Assembly (NCBI GenBank): GCA_003056145.1
Contig: LSNL01000003.1
Span: 209,853 to 273,852 of the forward strand
DNA length: 64,000 nt
Source: Parcubacteria group bacterium M10-OD1-1
GTDB lineage: Bacteria; Patescibacteria; Paceibacteria; Moranbacterales; UBA2206
Reading direction: 5' to 3'
Shown in pieces: positions 14,907 to 24,400 of the stretch. The position numbers and the translations under genes are program-made. The notes under the pieces are model-generated. The model made no database searches and had not been told where the DNA came from. It saw only the letters and a list, made by a program, of their open reading frames with translations. How positions within the stretch are numbered: the first letter of the stretch is position 1; every line of letters starts with the position of its first letter.

Positions 14907-16607
14907 ATGAATTTAAGGAAAAAACTTTTAATAAAATTTTATTCAGTTATTTTATTAACCCTTATTGTGGGGGTGATTTCTTATCCTAAAATTATTTCTT
15001 TTGCCCCGCCAGCTTATAATCTTTTGAATAAAGTGAAAATTCGTTTAGGATTGGATTTGCAAGGAGGTATTCACTTAGAATATAGAGCCGATCTTTCAAA
15101 AGTTAGCTTCAATCAAAAGAAAGAAGCTATGCAAGCGTTGCAGGATGTTATTGAAAGGCGAGTTAATGCTTTTGGCGTGGCTGAACCACTTATTTATACC
15201 ACTAAATCAGGAGATAAAGAACATCTAGTTGTTGAATTAGCAGGAGTTAAAGATATAGATAAAGCGAAAGCAATGATTAAAGAAACTCCATTTTTGGAGT
15301 TTAAAAAAGAAAAAGCGGATCAAACAGTTCAAAAAATTCCACCTAAAATTTTGGAAAAAATTAATGCTGAAAAAGAAAAAAGAGCTGAAAAAATTCTTCA
15401 AGAAGCTCTAGCGGGAAAAGATTTTAATCAGTTAGCTAAAGAAAATAGTCAAGATTCTGAATCTAAAAACAAGGGTGGTGACCTAGGTTTTATCAAAAAA
15501 GGCATGCTATTGCCAGCGGTAGAGAAAGTTGCTTTTGACCCTAATTTTAAAGATGGAACAATTTACCCTAAATTAGTAAAATCTATTTTTGGATGGCATA
15601 TTATCAAGAAGATTGGTGAGCGGGGTCAAGGAAATTCACGAGAAGTTCATATTGCTCACATTTTAATTATGCTTGAAATGCAACCTCAGGCACAAACTCA
15701 ATATGTGCCAACTGGTTTAACAGGGAAAGATTTAAAGAGTGCTAAGATGGAAATTCCACAACAAGGATTATCTGGTCCAGAGGTATCTTTAGAATTTAAT
15801 AATCAAGGTACTAAATTATTTGCAGCGCTTACCAAAGATAATATTGGTAAACGAGTAGCAATTTATTTAGACGGAAAGTTAGTTAGTGCACCTACTGTTC
15901 AAGCTGAAATTACTAATGGAAGGGCGGTTATTTCTGGAAATTTTACAATAGCGGGAGCGAAAAAATTAGCTAACAGATTAAACGAAGGTGCTTTACCAGT
16001 TCCTATTCACTTAATATCACAACACAGCGTTGATGCTTCTCTAGGAGCAGAATCTTTTATTAAAAGTATTAAAGCTGGAGCAGTTGGTTTAGGTGTAGTA
16101 ATAATTTTTATGATTTTCTATTATCGCTTTCTAGGTTTGATAGCTTCAATAGCTCTTTTAATTTATACTGCCTTAATGGTTGCAATTTTTAAGCTATCCA
16201 CCTTAACTCCTTGGTCAATTACTTTTACTCTCTCTGGGATTGCGGGTTTTATTTTGTCTATTGGAATGGCTGTAGATGCTAATGTTTTGATATTTGAAAG
16301 AACTAAAGAGGAATTAAAGAAAGGGAGAAATGTCCTAGGTTCTATTGAGGAAGGTTTTAATAGAGCTTGGCCGAGTATTCGGGATGGTAACTATTCTACT
16401 ATCATTACCTCAATTATTTTAATTGGAGTGGGTACGGGATTTGTCAAAGGTTTTGCTATTATTTTAGTTATTGGAGTTTTAGTATCAATGTTTACCGCGA
16501 TTATTATAGTAAAAACAATTTTAGAATTTACAGTTGGCGATTGGTTAGAAAAAAGAGTTTGGCTGATTGCTAGGGTTGAAAATAAAACTAACGAAGAAAA
16601 TAAATGA
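14907..16607 (+). CDS. secD: SecD with an inserted parvulin (PpiC) domain
   Basis: SecD works with SecF to pull substrates out of SecYEG using the proton gradient. The 566-residue protein has TM1 (about 10-30), the GLDLQGG motif (48-54), the P1 domain, and five C-terminal TM helices with the conserved GMAVDANVLIFERTKEE. Unusually, residues 157-256 are a rotamase domain: AEKILQEALAGKDFNQLAKE, NKGGDLGFIKKGML, then a strand and FGWHIIKK. The strand that normally opens a parvulin (HIAHIL, 248-253) comes last, which suggests circular permutation. Translocated chains could thus be isomerised at proline as they emerge. The upstream promoter gives a leaderless message; secF overlaps by 4 bases. Confidence 0.95.
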   Translation: MNLRKKLLIKFYSVILLTLIVGVISYPKIISFAPPAYNLLNKVKIRLGLDLQGGIHLEYRADLSKVSFNQKKEAMQALQDVIERRVNAFGVAEPLIYTTKSGDKEHLVVELAGVKDIDKAKAMIKETPFLEFKKEKADQTVQKIPPKILEKINAEKEKRAEKILQEALAGKDFNQLAKENSQDSESKNKGGDLGFIKKGMLLPAVEKVAFDPNFKDGTIYPKLVKSIFGWHIIKKIGERGQGNSREVHIAHILIMLEMQPQAQTQYVPTGLTGKDLKSAKMEIPQQGLSGPEVSLEFNNQGTKLFAALTKDNIGKRVAIYLDGKLVSAPTVQAEITNGRAVISGNFTIAGAKKLANRLNEGALPVPIHLISQHSVDASLGAESFIKSIKAGAVGLGVVIIFMIFYYRFLGLIASIALLIYTALMVAIFKLSTLTPWSITFTLSGIAGFILSIGMAVDANVLIFERTKEELKKGRNVLGSIEEGFNRAWPSIRDGNYSTIITSIILIGVGTGFVKGFAIILVIGVLVSMFTAIIIVKTILEFTVGDWLEKRVWLIARVENKTNEENK

Positions 16608-17512
16608 TCTCAATTATTAATAAAAGAAAATATTTTTATGTGGCTTCTAGCACTTTAGTGATAGCTAGTTTAGTAGTTTTATCTGTTTGGGGACTTAAAT
16701 TAGGTATTGATTTTACTGGTGGAACTCAAATGAAAATTAAATTTGAAAAGTCTGCTCCAACTAGAACTCAAATTCAAAAAGCGGTTAAAAATTTAAAGTT
16801 AGATAGCTTTATTGTTAAACCAGTAGGAGGTCAAGAAATTATCTTAAAATATAAAAATTCTAGCGACGCAGTTAATTTAAAAGTTTTTCAGGCGATTAAA
16901 AGCATTAAACCTCAAGCTAAACGATTGAGTGTTGATTTTATTGGCTCTTCAGTTTCTGATCAATTAAAAACTAATGCTATCAAGGCGATTGTTTTATCGG
17001 TATTGGGTATTGCTTTATATATTGCTTGGGCGTTTAGAAAGATTTCTTATCCAGTTAAATCTTGGAAATATGGCTTAGGAGCAATTATTGCTTTAGCTCA
17101 TGATATTATTATTACAGTGGGAGCTTTTGTTTTACTTGGTCATTTCTTTAATATTGAAGTAGGAGTTCCTTTTATTGCGGCTTTACTAACAATTTTAGGT
17201 TATAGCGTTAATGATACAATTGTTGTCTATGATCGAACTCGGGAAAATCTGATGAAATCAAACGGTAAGGAAGATTTTGAAAATATAGTCAATCGCTCGC
17301 TTAATGAAACTTTGGCTCGGTCTATTAATACTTCATTTACGGTGATTGTAGTTTTAATTGCTATTATCTTTTTCGGTGGAGTAGCGATAAAATATTTTTC
17401 TCTAGCTCTTTTAATCGGAGTAGTCTTTGGGACTTATTCTTCAATCTATGTAGCCTCAGCTTTGATGGTAACTATTTATAAATTTCAAGAAGTACAAAAT
17501 AATAATAAATAA
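16604..17512 (+). CDS. secF: Protein translocase subunit SecF
   Basis: Partner of SecD. The 302 residues show TM1 (about 11-30), the LGIDFTGGTQMKI motif (32-44), a periplasmic/extracellular loop, and five further TM helices including the conserved GYSVNDTIVVYDRTRENL segment and NTSFTVIVVL. The ATG lies inside the end of secD (ATGA overlap), so translation is coupled and 1:1 production expected. Length is normal for a separate SecF. Confidence 0.97.
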   Translation: MISIINKRKYFYVASSTLVIASLVVLSVWGLKLGIDFTGGTQMKIKFEKSAPTRTQIQKAVKNLKLDSFIVKPVGGQEIILKYKNSSDAVNLKVFQAIKSIKPQAKRLSVDFIGSSVSDQLKTNAIKAIVLSVLGIALYIAWAFRKISYPVKSWKYGLGAIIALAHDIIITVGAFVLLGHFFNIEVGVPFIAALLTILGYSVNDTIVVYDRTRENLMKSNGKEDFENIVNRSLNETLARSINTSFTVIVVLIAIIFFGGVAIKYFSLALLIGVVFGTYSSIYVASALMVTIYKFQEVQNNNK

Positions 17513-17526
17513 TAAATAATAAAACT

Positions 17527-17766
17527 ATGTTTAATCCTTTTAGCAAAAATAAATCAGGAGCTAACGCTGGGAAAATGGGAATGTTACAAAAAATAGCCAT
17601 GAAAAAATTGGCTAAAATGAGTCCGCAAGAACAGCAAAAGGTTATGCAAGAAGCTATGAAACCAAAAAATAGAGATAAAATGATAGCAGCAATGGAACAA
17701 ATGAAAAAATCTGGTCAAATTACTGAAGAACAATATAAAATAGCGAAACAAAAAATGGGAATGTAA
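17527..17766 (+). CDS. Small Met-rich protein with SHOCT-like tail
   Basis: A 79-residue basic cytoplasmic protein with about a dozen methionines. The C-terminal half (MIAAMEQMKKSGQITEEQY, then KIAKQKMG) resembles the short SHOCT helical domain found at protein ends, which has a similar Leu-x-x-Gly-x-Ile-Thr-x-Glu-Glu pattern. Function unknown. It follows secF by 14 bases and is ended by a strong terminator, so it is the third gene of the secDF operon; a role with the translocase is inference from position only. Confidence 0.6.
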   Translation: MFNPFSKNKSGANAGKMGMLQKIAMKKLAKMSPQEQQKVMQEAMKPKNRDKMIAAMEQMKKSGQITEEQYKIAKQKMGM

Positions 17767-17782
17767 ATTTGAAAAATAGTGG

Positions 17783-17824
17783 AATAAAAGGCAAAATAAA
17801 TTTTTTAAAATTGCCTTTTATTTT
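17783..17824 (+). terminator. Intrinsic terminator of the secDF operon
   Basis: AATAAAAGGCAA (17783-17794) pairs perfectly with TTGCCTTTTATT (17811-17822) around a 16-base AT loop; T-rich sequence follows. Confidence 0.8.
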
Positions 17825-17857
17825 GACTTTTTAGGCTTTTAAAGCTAAAATAAACTT

Positions 17858-18916
17858 ATGAAAAAAGAAAAAATTAAAAATTTAAGTAATCAATTTTTTC
17901 AAGAAATTCAAACTGTTCAGTCCGAAGATCAGCTTTTTCAGTTAGAAAAAAAATATTTAGGACGTAAAAGCGAATTTATTGGATTTTTAAAGAGTTTAAA
18001 GAATTTAGCGCCCGAAGAAAGAAAACAATTTGGAAGGTTAGCTAATGAAATTAAAAAAGAGATTACTCAAAAATTAGAAGAGAAAAAGAAAGAATTAATA
18101 GAGAAAAGTTTTGACTTTGAAAAAGAAAGCTTAGATGTTACGATGCCTGGAAGAAAAAAGGGAGTTGGTCATTTAAATCCTATTTCAATAGTGCGATATA
18201 AAATAGAGGATATTTTTAGTCGAATGGGCTATGAGGTAGCTGATGGATCAGAAATAGAAACAGAATTTTACAATTTTGATGCTTTAAACATTCCAGCACA
18301 TCATCCAGCTAGAGATATGCAAGATACTTTTTGGCTTCAACAAAAAATTAAAAACCAGCATCCAAAAGTTAAAAGAGAAGAAGAACGTTTGGCAATGCGA
18401 TCTCAAACTTCAGCGGGACAAGTTAAATATATGGAAAAGCATAAGCCACCATTCAGAATTATTGTTCCTGGAAAATGTTTTAGAAATGAAGCAACTGACA
18501 CTACTCATGAACATACTTTTTATCAATTTGAGGCTTTGGTAGTGGGAGAGAATATTAATGTGGGTCATCTAAAGTTTACAGCTCAAGAATTTTTTTCTCA
18601 ATTTTTTAAACAGAAAGTAAAAATTCGTTTAAGACCAAGCTATTTTCCTTTTACCGAGCCAGGTTTTGAATTTGATATCACTTGTACTGTTTGTCATGGA
18701 AAAGGTTGTAGCGCTTGCCAAGGTGGTGGTTGGTTAGAGCTTGGTGGAGCAGGAATGGTCAATCAAAATGTTTTTGAGGCATCGGGTTATCCAAGAAATA
18801 AATACCAAGGTTTTGCTTGGGGGTTTGGAATAGAAAGATTGGCAATGATGAAATATGGAATTGATGATGTCCGACTTTTTCATTCAGGAGATTTACGATT
18901 TATAAAACAGTTTTAA
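17858..18916 (+). CDS. pheS: Phenylalanyl-tRNA synthetase alpha subunit
   Basis: The alpha subunit carries the class II catalytic core of the alpha2-beta2 enzyme. The N-terminal coiled coil (1-90) binds tRNA. The core includes GSEIETEFYNFDALNIPAHHPARD (about 127-150), RSQTSAGQV, motif 2 with GKCFRNEATDTTHEHTFYQ, the FTEPGFEFDI segment, a Cys-rich loop CTVCHGKGCSACQG, and motif 3 GFAWGFGIERLAM. Length 352 is typical. It starts the pheS-pheT-valS group; pheT begins 14 bases after its stop. No Shine-Dalgarno site is visible. Confidence 0.97.
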   Translation: MKKEKIKNLSNQFFQEIQTVQSEDQLFQLEKKYLGRKSEFIGFLKSLKNLAPEERKQFGRLANEIKKEITQKLEEKKKELIEKSFDFEKESLDVTMPGRKKGVGHLNPISIVRYKIEDIFSRMGYEVADGSEIETEFYNFDALNIPAHHPARDMQDTFWLQQKIKNQHPKVKREEERLAMRSQTSAGQVKYMEKHKPPFRIIVPGKCFRNEATDTTHEHTFYQFEALVVGENINVGHLKFTAQEFFSQFFKQKVKIRLRPSYFPFTEPGFEFDITCTVCHGKGCSACQGGGWLELGGAGMVNQNVFEASGYPRNKYQGFAWGFGIERLAMMKYGIDDVRLFHSGDLRFIKQF

Positions 18917-18930
18917 ATATTTTAAAGACT

Positions 18931-21315
18931 ATGAAATATAGTTACAATTGGTTAAAAGAATTAGCTAACACACAAAAGACTGCAGAGGAAATGGCAGAAC
19001 TTTTAACTATGCATTCCTTTGAGCTAGAAGGATTAGAGAAAAAAGAAATTAATTTGACTGGAGTAGTAATAGGAAAAATTTTAGAGATTAAAAAACATCC
19101 AGATGCTGATAAGTTACAGCTAACTAAAATAGAGATTGGCAAAAAAAAATTAGAGATAGTTTGTGGAGCGCCAAATATTAAAATTGGTGATAAAGTGCCA
19201 GTCGCTTTGGTAGGAGCTCAATTGCCAAACGGAATAAAAATTAGAGAAACAAAAATACGAGGAGTAAAATCCGTGGGAATGTTATGTGCAGAAGATGAAT
19301 TAGATTTAGGAGAAAATCATAATGGAATTATGATTTTAGATGAGGACGCTCCAGTTGGAATGTCCATAAAAAAATATCTAGAGATTAGAAACGACACCAT
19401 TTTTGAAATAAAAATTTTACCAGATAGGGCTCACGACGCGATGAGTTATGTTGGAGTAGCTAGGGAGATGGCAATTTTAGATAATCAAAAATTTGATTAT
19501 GATTTTGCAGGTTTAAAGTTACCAAAAAAGAAATCTCGTAAATTAAAAGTTATAATCAAAGATAAAAAACTATGCCCTCGTTATATTGGTGCTGTAATGG
19601 AAGGAGTGATAATTAAAGAGTCTCCTGATTGGCTAAGAGCTCGCCTAGAAGCTTCTGGAATTCGTCCTATCAATAATGTAGTAGATGCAACTAATTATGT
19701 GATGTTAGAGCTTGGACAACCCTTACACGCTTTTGATTTTTCTCAAGTTCAAGAAATTTCAAAAAACGAGACGGCTAAAATTATAATTAGAAAAGCTCAG
19801 AAAAATGAAAAGATTGAACTTTTAGATGGAGAGGTTTTAAAATTAACGGTTGATAATTTAGTTATTGCTAATAATCAAGAACCGCTAGTCTTAGCTGGAG
19901 TAATGGGAGGAAAAAATTCTGAGATTAATAATGATACAAAATCAATAATTTTGGAATCGGCTAATTTTAACGCAATTTCAATTAGAACAACTAGAATAGA
20001 ACATAAAATTAGAACAGAATCATCAGATAGATTTGAAAAAAATATTGACCCTAATTTAGCAGAAAAAGCAATAAGAAGAGTCATAGAAATCTTAGAGCAT
20101 ACCGCTGAAGCTAAATTAGAAGGGGTAGTAGATATTTATCCGCAAAAAAACAAACCTCAAAAAATAGAGATTAATTTAGACTATATTAATAGTTTATTAG
20201 GAGAAGAAATAAAAAAAGCAGAGGTTTTAAAAATTTTGAAATCTCTACAATTCAAGATTATTGGAAAAGAAGAAGAAAAAACTATTTTAGTAGAGGCACC
20301 AACTTATAGAGTTGATTTAAAAACTCCAGAAGATGTCATTGAGGATATCGGAAGAATTTGGGGCTATGAAAAAATCAAACCTCAGCCACTAGTGGAACCA
20401 ATTATTCCAGCTAAAATAAATCAACAATTATTTTTAGAAAGAAAAATTAGACAAAATATAATTGGTTTAGGCTTTGATGAAATTTATAATTATTCTTTTT
20501 ATGGCGAAGAAGATGTCGTAAATTGTAAATTAAATCAAAAACAACATTTAAGATTAGAGAACCCGATGAACCCTAGTCAGCATTTAGTAAGAGCTAATTT
20601 GGTTCCAAATATCTTAAAAAATATTTTTATCAATTTAAAACATTTTGATAGTTTTAAAATATTTAAAATAGGCAGGAATTATTGGTTGGAAAAAGGGACA
20701 GTTAAAGAAGAAAGAAAATTAGTGATGGCAAATATTTTAAAGAAAGATCAAGACGGAGAAACTTTTTATGAAATGAAAGGAGCAGTAGAAGATTTATTAG
20801 AAATTATTGGCATAGACAAAAAAGCACTTGTTATCTCAAAAATAAAAGAATTAAATAAATATTATATTCATCCAACCAGAAGTGCTGAAATAAAAATCAA
20901 TGAAAAACTCATCGGCTATGTTGGAGAAATTAATCCTTTAGTGCTTTTAAAATATAAAATTGAAAAAAGAGTAGCTTTGGCTGAGATTGATTTGAGAAAA
21001 CTTTTGGCTATTACTCAAACAGAAAAAAAATATCAGTCTTTAAAGAAATTTCCTAGCGTTACAAGAGATATTTCAATGCTAGTTAATCACGATGTGCAAG
21101 TTTTAGACATTGTAAATTTAATTAAAAGAGCTGGGAAAGTAATTTTGAAGGTTAGCTTATTTGATGTCTTTAAAAAAGATAAAAAAACTAGTTTAGCTTT
21201 CCATCTTGAATTTGGAGTAGATGACAGGACTTTAAAAAATAAAGAAATTGATAAGGAAATAGGAAAAATAGTTACAGAGTTGGAAACTAAGTTAAAAGTA
21301 GAAGTCCGACAATAG
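18931..21315 (+). CDS. pheT: Phenylalanyl-tRNA synthetase beta subunit
   Basis: The beta subunit binds tRNA-Phe and edits mischarged Tyr. Domains in order: N-terminal B1, an EMAP-type tRNA-binding fold (about 40-150, KHPDADKLQLTKI and the VCGAPNI block), B3/B4 editing domain (about 210-390, with PINNVVDATNYVMLELGQPLHAFD), B5 (about 400-475), the catalytic-like core and a C-terminal anticodon-binding FDX-ACB domain (about 700-794, KFPSVTRDISMLV). Length 794 is normal. It is coupled to pheS and followed 15 bases later by valS. Confidence 0.97.
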   Translation: MKYSYNWLKELANTQKTAEEMAELLTMHSFELEGLEKKEINLTGVVIGKILEIKKHPDADKLQLTKIEIGKKKLEIVCGAPNIKIGDKVPVALVGAQLPNGIKIRETKIRGVKSVGMLCAEDELDLGENHNGIMILDEDAPVGMSIKKYLEIRNDTIFEIKILPDRAHDAMSYVGVAREMAILDNQKFDYDFAGLKLPKKKSRKLKVIIKDKKLCPRYIGAVMEGVIIKESPDWLRARLEASGIRPINNVVDATNYVMLELGQPLHAFDFSQVQEISKNETAKIIIRKAQKNEKIELLDGEVLKLTVDNLVIANNQEPLVLAGVMGGKNSEINNDTKSIILESANFNAISIRTTRIEHKIRTESSDRFEKNIDPNLAEKAIRRVIEILEHTAEAKLEGVVDIYPQKNKPQKIEINLDYINSLLGEEIKKAEVLKILKSLQFKIIGKEEEKTILVEAPTYRVDLKTPEDVIEDIGRIWGYEKIKPQPLVEPIIPAKINQQLFLERKIRQNIIGLGFDEIYNYSFYGEEDVVNCKLNQKQHLRLENPMNPSQHLVRANLVPNILKNIFINLKHFDSFKIFKIGRNYWLEKGTVKEERKLVMANILKKDQDGETFYEMKGAVEDLLEIIGIDKKALVISKIKELNKYYIHPTRSAEIKINEKLIGYVGEINPLVLLKYKIEKRVALAEIDLRKLLAITQTEKKYQSLKKFPSVTRDISMLVNHDVQVLDIVNLIKRAGKVILKVSLFDVFKKDKKTSLAFHLEFGVDDRTLKNKEIDKEIGKIVTELETKLKVEVRQ

Positions 21316-21330
21316 TTTTTAAAATAGTTT

Positions 21331-23925
21331 ATGAAAGAAATTTCAAAAAAATACGAAGCTGGAAAATACGAGGAAAATATTTATAAACTTTGGGAGAAGT
21401 CAGGTTTTTTTAATCCTGATAATATTAATTCTAAAAAAAAATATAGTAATATCTTGCCACCACCCAATGCTAATGGTGGTTTACATTTAGGACATGCCAG
21501 TGGATACACAGTAATGGATATTTTTGGTCGCTTTGAAAGAATGAAAGGTAAATCTGTTTTACTTTTGCCAGGCAAAGATCACGCTGGAATTCAAACTCAG
21601 GTTGTTTACGAAAAAAAATTAGAAGATGAGCAAGGAATAAATAGAAATGATTTAGGAAGAAAAAAGTTTTTTCAATCAATTTATGATTTTTGTCTAGAAC
21701 GGGCTAATTATATGCGGTCACAAGAGAAAAAAATTGGGGTGAGCGCTGATTGGTCAAGAGAAAAATTTACTTTAGATACTGAAGTTTCAAAAATTGCTAT
21801 GGAAACTTTCGTTAAAATGCACAAAGACGGAATGATTTATCAGGGTGAAAGAATTATTAATTGGTGTCCACGATGTAAAACAGCTTTATCGGATATTGAA
21901 GTGGATCATAAAACAGTTCAAGGAAAAATATACTTTATTAAATATCCTATTCAAAATTCAGAAAAGTTTATTACAGTGGCAACAACTAGACCAGAGACAA
22001 TGTTAGGGGATAGTGCTGTAGCAGTTAATTCTCAAGACGAAAGATATACAAAATTGGTGGGTTTAAAAGTTATTTTACCCTTAGAAAATAGGATTATTCC
22101 GATAATTGCTGATAAAAGAATTGATAAAGAATTTGGAACAGGAGCGGTTAAAATTACTCCTGCTCACGATCTTTTAGATTGGGACATTGGTCAAGATCAC
22201 CAGCTTCCTATTATTCAAGTTATTAATGAGAAAGCTCAAATAACTAAACAGGGAGGGAAATATCAAGGTCAAGATGTTTTAGTAGCTAGGAAAAATATTT
22301 TAGCTGATTTAAAGATGCAGGGTTTTTTTGAAAAAGAAGAGGACTTAGAAATTAATAAATCAATTTGTGAAAGATGCAAGGAAACGATTGAACCCCTTAT
22401 TTCAAAGCAATGGTTTGTTGCCGTAGATGCTAAAAAATACTCGTTAAAGAAAGAAGCTTTGAAAGCTATTAAAAATGGTGAAATAAAATTTTTTCCAGAA
22501 AATTTTCGGAAAACAATGATTCAGTGGCTTTCTAATTTGCATGATTGGTGTATTTCTCGACAAATCTGGTGGGGTCATCAAATCCCAGTTTGGTATTGTG
22601 AAAAATGTGGAGAAGAGGAATACATTGTTTCTATTGAAAAACCCTTAGCTTGTCCAAAATGTCAAGGTAAAAAATTAAGACAAGAAACCGATACTTTTGA
22701 TACTTGGTTTTCCTCTGGTCAATGGGTGCATACTACACTTGGCTATCCTCAAGGAAAAGATTTCAAAGAGTTTTATCCGACAGATATGATGATTATGGGA
22801 AGAGATCTCCTCTTTTTTTGGGCTTCCAGAATGATAATGATGAGCTTATATAGAACAGGAGAGGTTCCTTTTAAAAACTTATTTTTTACAGGATTGATTA
22901 GAGATAAATTAGGTAAAAAAATGTCTAAATCTAAGGGTAATGGTATTGATCCTTTACAAATGATAGATAAATATGGAGTTGATGCACTAAGACTTAGCTT
23001 GGTAATGGATACAACTCCTGGACAAGATTCTCGGTTGTATGAAGAAAAAATTGAAGGTTTTAGAAATTTTATTACTAAACTTTGGAATATTTATCGTTAT
23101 TCAACTACAGCTAGTCCAGAATTTTTCTTAAAGGAAAAAATTGCTTCTCGAGATGTTAAATCAGTGGCTGACCAATGGATTATAGCTAAGCTAAATGAAA
23201 CCATAGAAAGTGTAACAATCTTTATGGAGAAAAAGGAAATTTCTTTAGCTCAGGAAAAACTTAAAAAATTTACTTGGGATGATTTAGCGGATTGGTATTT
23301 AGAAATTCATAAAATTGAGAAAAATAATCAAGTTTTAGGTTACCTTTTAGATAAAATTTTAAAACTTTGGCACCCATTTACTCCTTTTGTAACCGAAAAA
23401 ATTTGGCAAGATTTTTGGCAAGGAGAAAAAATGTTGATGATGGAAAAGTGGGTAAAGCCAGAAAAAAAATTAGAAATTAAAAAAGCACAAGAACTTTTTG
23501 AAGAAATCAAAGAAGTAATTTCTAAAGTAAGAAATTTAAGAGCTAATTATAGAATAGACCCAGCTAAAATTGTTCAAGCTTACTCAATAAAAATAAAGGA
23601 GCAAAAAATTATTGAAAAATTAGCTCGGATAGAAATCATTGAAAAACTAGCTAGCACTAAAAGTATTCAAATAATAACTAAGAATGTAGAGTTGTCTTTA
23701 GATATTGCTAACTTAATAGATATTGCTAAAGAAAAAAAACGGACCAAAAAAGAAATTGAACAATTAAATCAATTAATTGTTAAAATAAAAAATTTATTAG
23801 CTAATAAAAAATTTAAAGATAGTGCTCCTGAAAAAGTTATTTTGCAAAACCAAAAAAAGTTAAAAGAATATCAAGAAAAAATAAAAACTCAAAAAGAGTT
23901 GTTAATGAATATCACTAAATTTTAA
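21331..23925 (+). CDS. valS: Valyl-tRNA synthetase
   Basis: Charges tRNA-Val. HIGH motif is HLGH (52-55), the CP1 editing domain contains TTRPETMLGDSAVAV, a four-Cys zinc knob follows (CEKCGEEE ... CPKC), and KMSKS is at 530-534. The INWCPRCKTALSDIEV block is diagnostic of ValRS over IleRS or LeuRS. The C-terminal 60 residues form the coiled-coil arm typical of bacterial ValRS. Length 864 is normal. It is the last gene of a synthetase group with pheS and pheT, an unusual but simple supply operon. Confidence 0.97.
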   Translation: MKEISKKYEAGKYEENIYKLWEKSGFFNPDNINSKKKYSNILPPPNANGGLHLGHASGYTVMDIFGRFERMKGKSVLLLPGKDHAGIQTQVVYEKKLEDEQGINRNDLGRKKFFQSIYDFCLERANYMRSQEKKIGVSADWSREKFTLDTEVSKIAMETFVKMHKDGMIYQGERIINWCPRCKTALSDIEVDHKTVQGKIYFIKYPIQNSEKFITVATTRPETMLGDSAVAVNSQDERYTKLVGLKVILPLENRIIPIIADKRIDKEFGTGAVKITPAHDLLDWDIGQDHQLPIIQVINEKAQITKQGGKYQGQDVLVARKNILADLKMQGFFEKEEDLEINKSICERCKETIEPLISKQWFVAVDAKKYSLKKEALKAIKNGEIKFFPENFRKTMIQWLSNLHDWCISRQIWWGHQIPVWYCEKCGEEEYIVSIEKPLACPKCQGKKLRQETDTFDTWFSSGQWVHTTLGYPQGKDFKEFYPTDMMIMGRDLLFFWASRMIMMSLYRTGEVPFKNLFFTGLIRDKLGKKMSKSKGNGIDPLQMIDKYGVDALRLSLVMDTTPGQDSRLYEEKIEGFRNFITKLWNIYRYSTTASPEFFLKEKIASRDVKSVADQWIIAKLNETIESVTIFMEKKEISLAQEKLKKFTWDDLADWYLEIHKIEKNNQVLGYLLDKILKLWHPFTPFVTEKIWQDFWQGEKMLMMEKWVKPEKKLEIKKAQELFEEIKEVISKVRNLRANYRIDPAKIVQAYSIKIKEQKIIEKLARIEIIEKLASTKSIQIITKNVELSLDIANLIDIAKEKKRTKKEIEQLNQLIVKIKNLLANKKFKDSAPEKVILQNQKKLKEYQEKIKTQKELLMNITKF

Positions 23926-24015
23926 GACCTTATTTACAAAAAGTTAATTTTATGGTAAGGTTTCAGGTGGTTTAAAAAGTGAAATTTTAAGAAATAAAGT
24001 AGTTCTTTTAATACT

Positions 24016-24348
24016 TATCAAGGTAAATTGAGTAGTCGCTCCAGTTTTTGGAGAGGAAAGTCCGGACATTCAGCCTAATCTTAATTGGCAAGGGTAGCGG
24101 GTAACTCCCGTCTAGAGTAATCTAAGAGGTGCGAGCAGAGACGCTTCCTTCAGAAATGAAGAAGCACCCTTTTGGGGTGAGCTCTAATAGTAATATTAGA
24201 GGTGAAACGGCAAAATCCTTACCTGAATGCAAGGTCGTGTTCTATTTTTGAATAAAATATAGAAAGTGCCGCGCGAGGTTTTAAGTAATTAAAACCCAAG
24301 ATAAATGACTACTCACGACAAAATCCGGCTTATAGATTTACCTTGATA
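24016..24348 (+). ncRNA. rnpB: RNase P RNA (class A)
   Basis: RNase P RNA cuts the 5' leader from pre-tRNAs. The invariant block GAGGAAAGTCCGGACA lies at 24051-24066, and the paired 3' block ACAAAATCCGGCTTATAG ends at about 24335. Helix P1 is formed by TATCAAGGTAAAT (24016-24028) with ATTTACCTTGATA (24336-24348). Inside, the GAAACGGCAAAATCC and AAGTGCCGCGCGAGG segments match the conserved catalytic core. About 333 bases is short-normal for type A. It sits between valS and the first glycan gene. Confidence 0.95.
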
Positions 24349-24400
24349 AATATCAAAAGAATTAAAAACTAAATTAAGTAAAATTAGAAATAAGATTATT

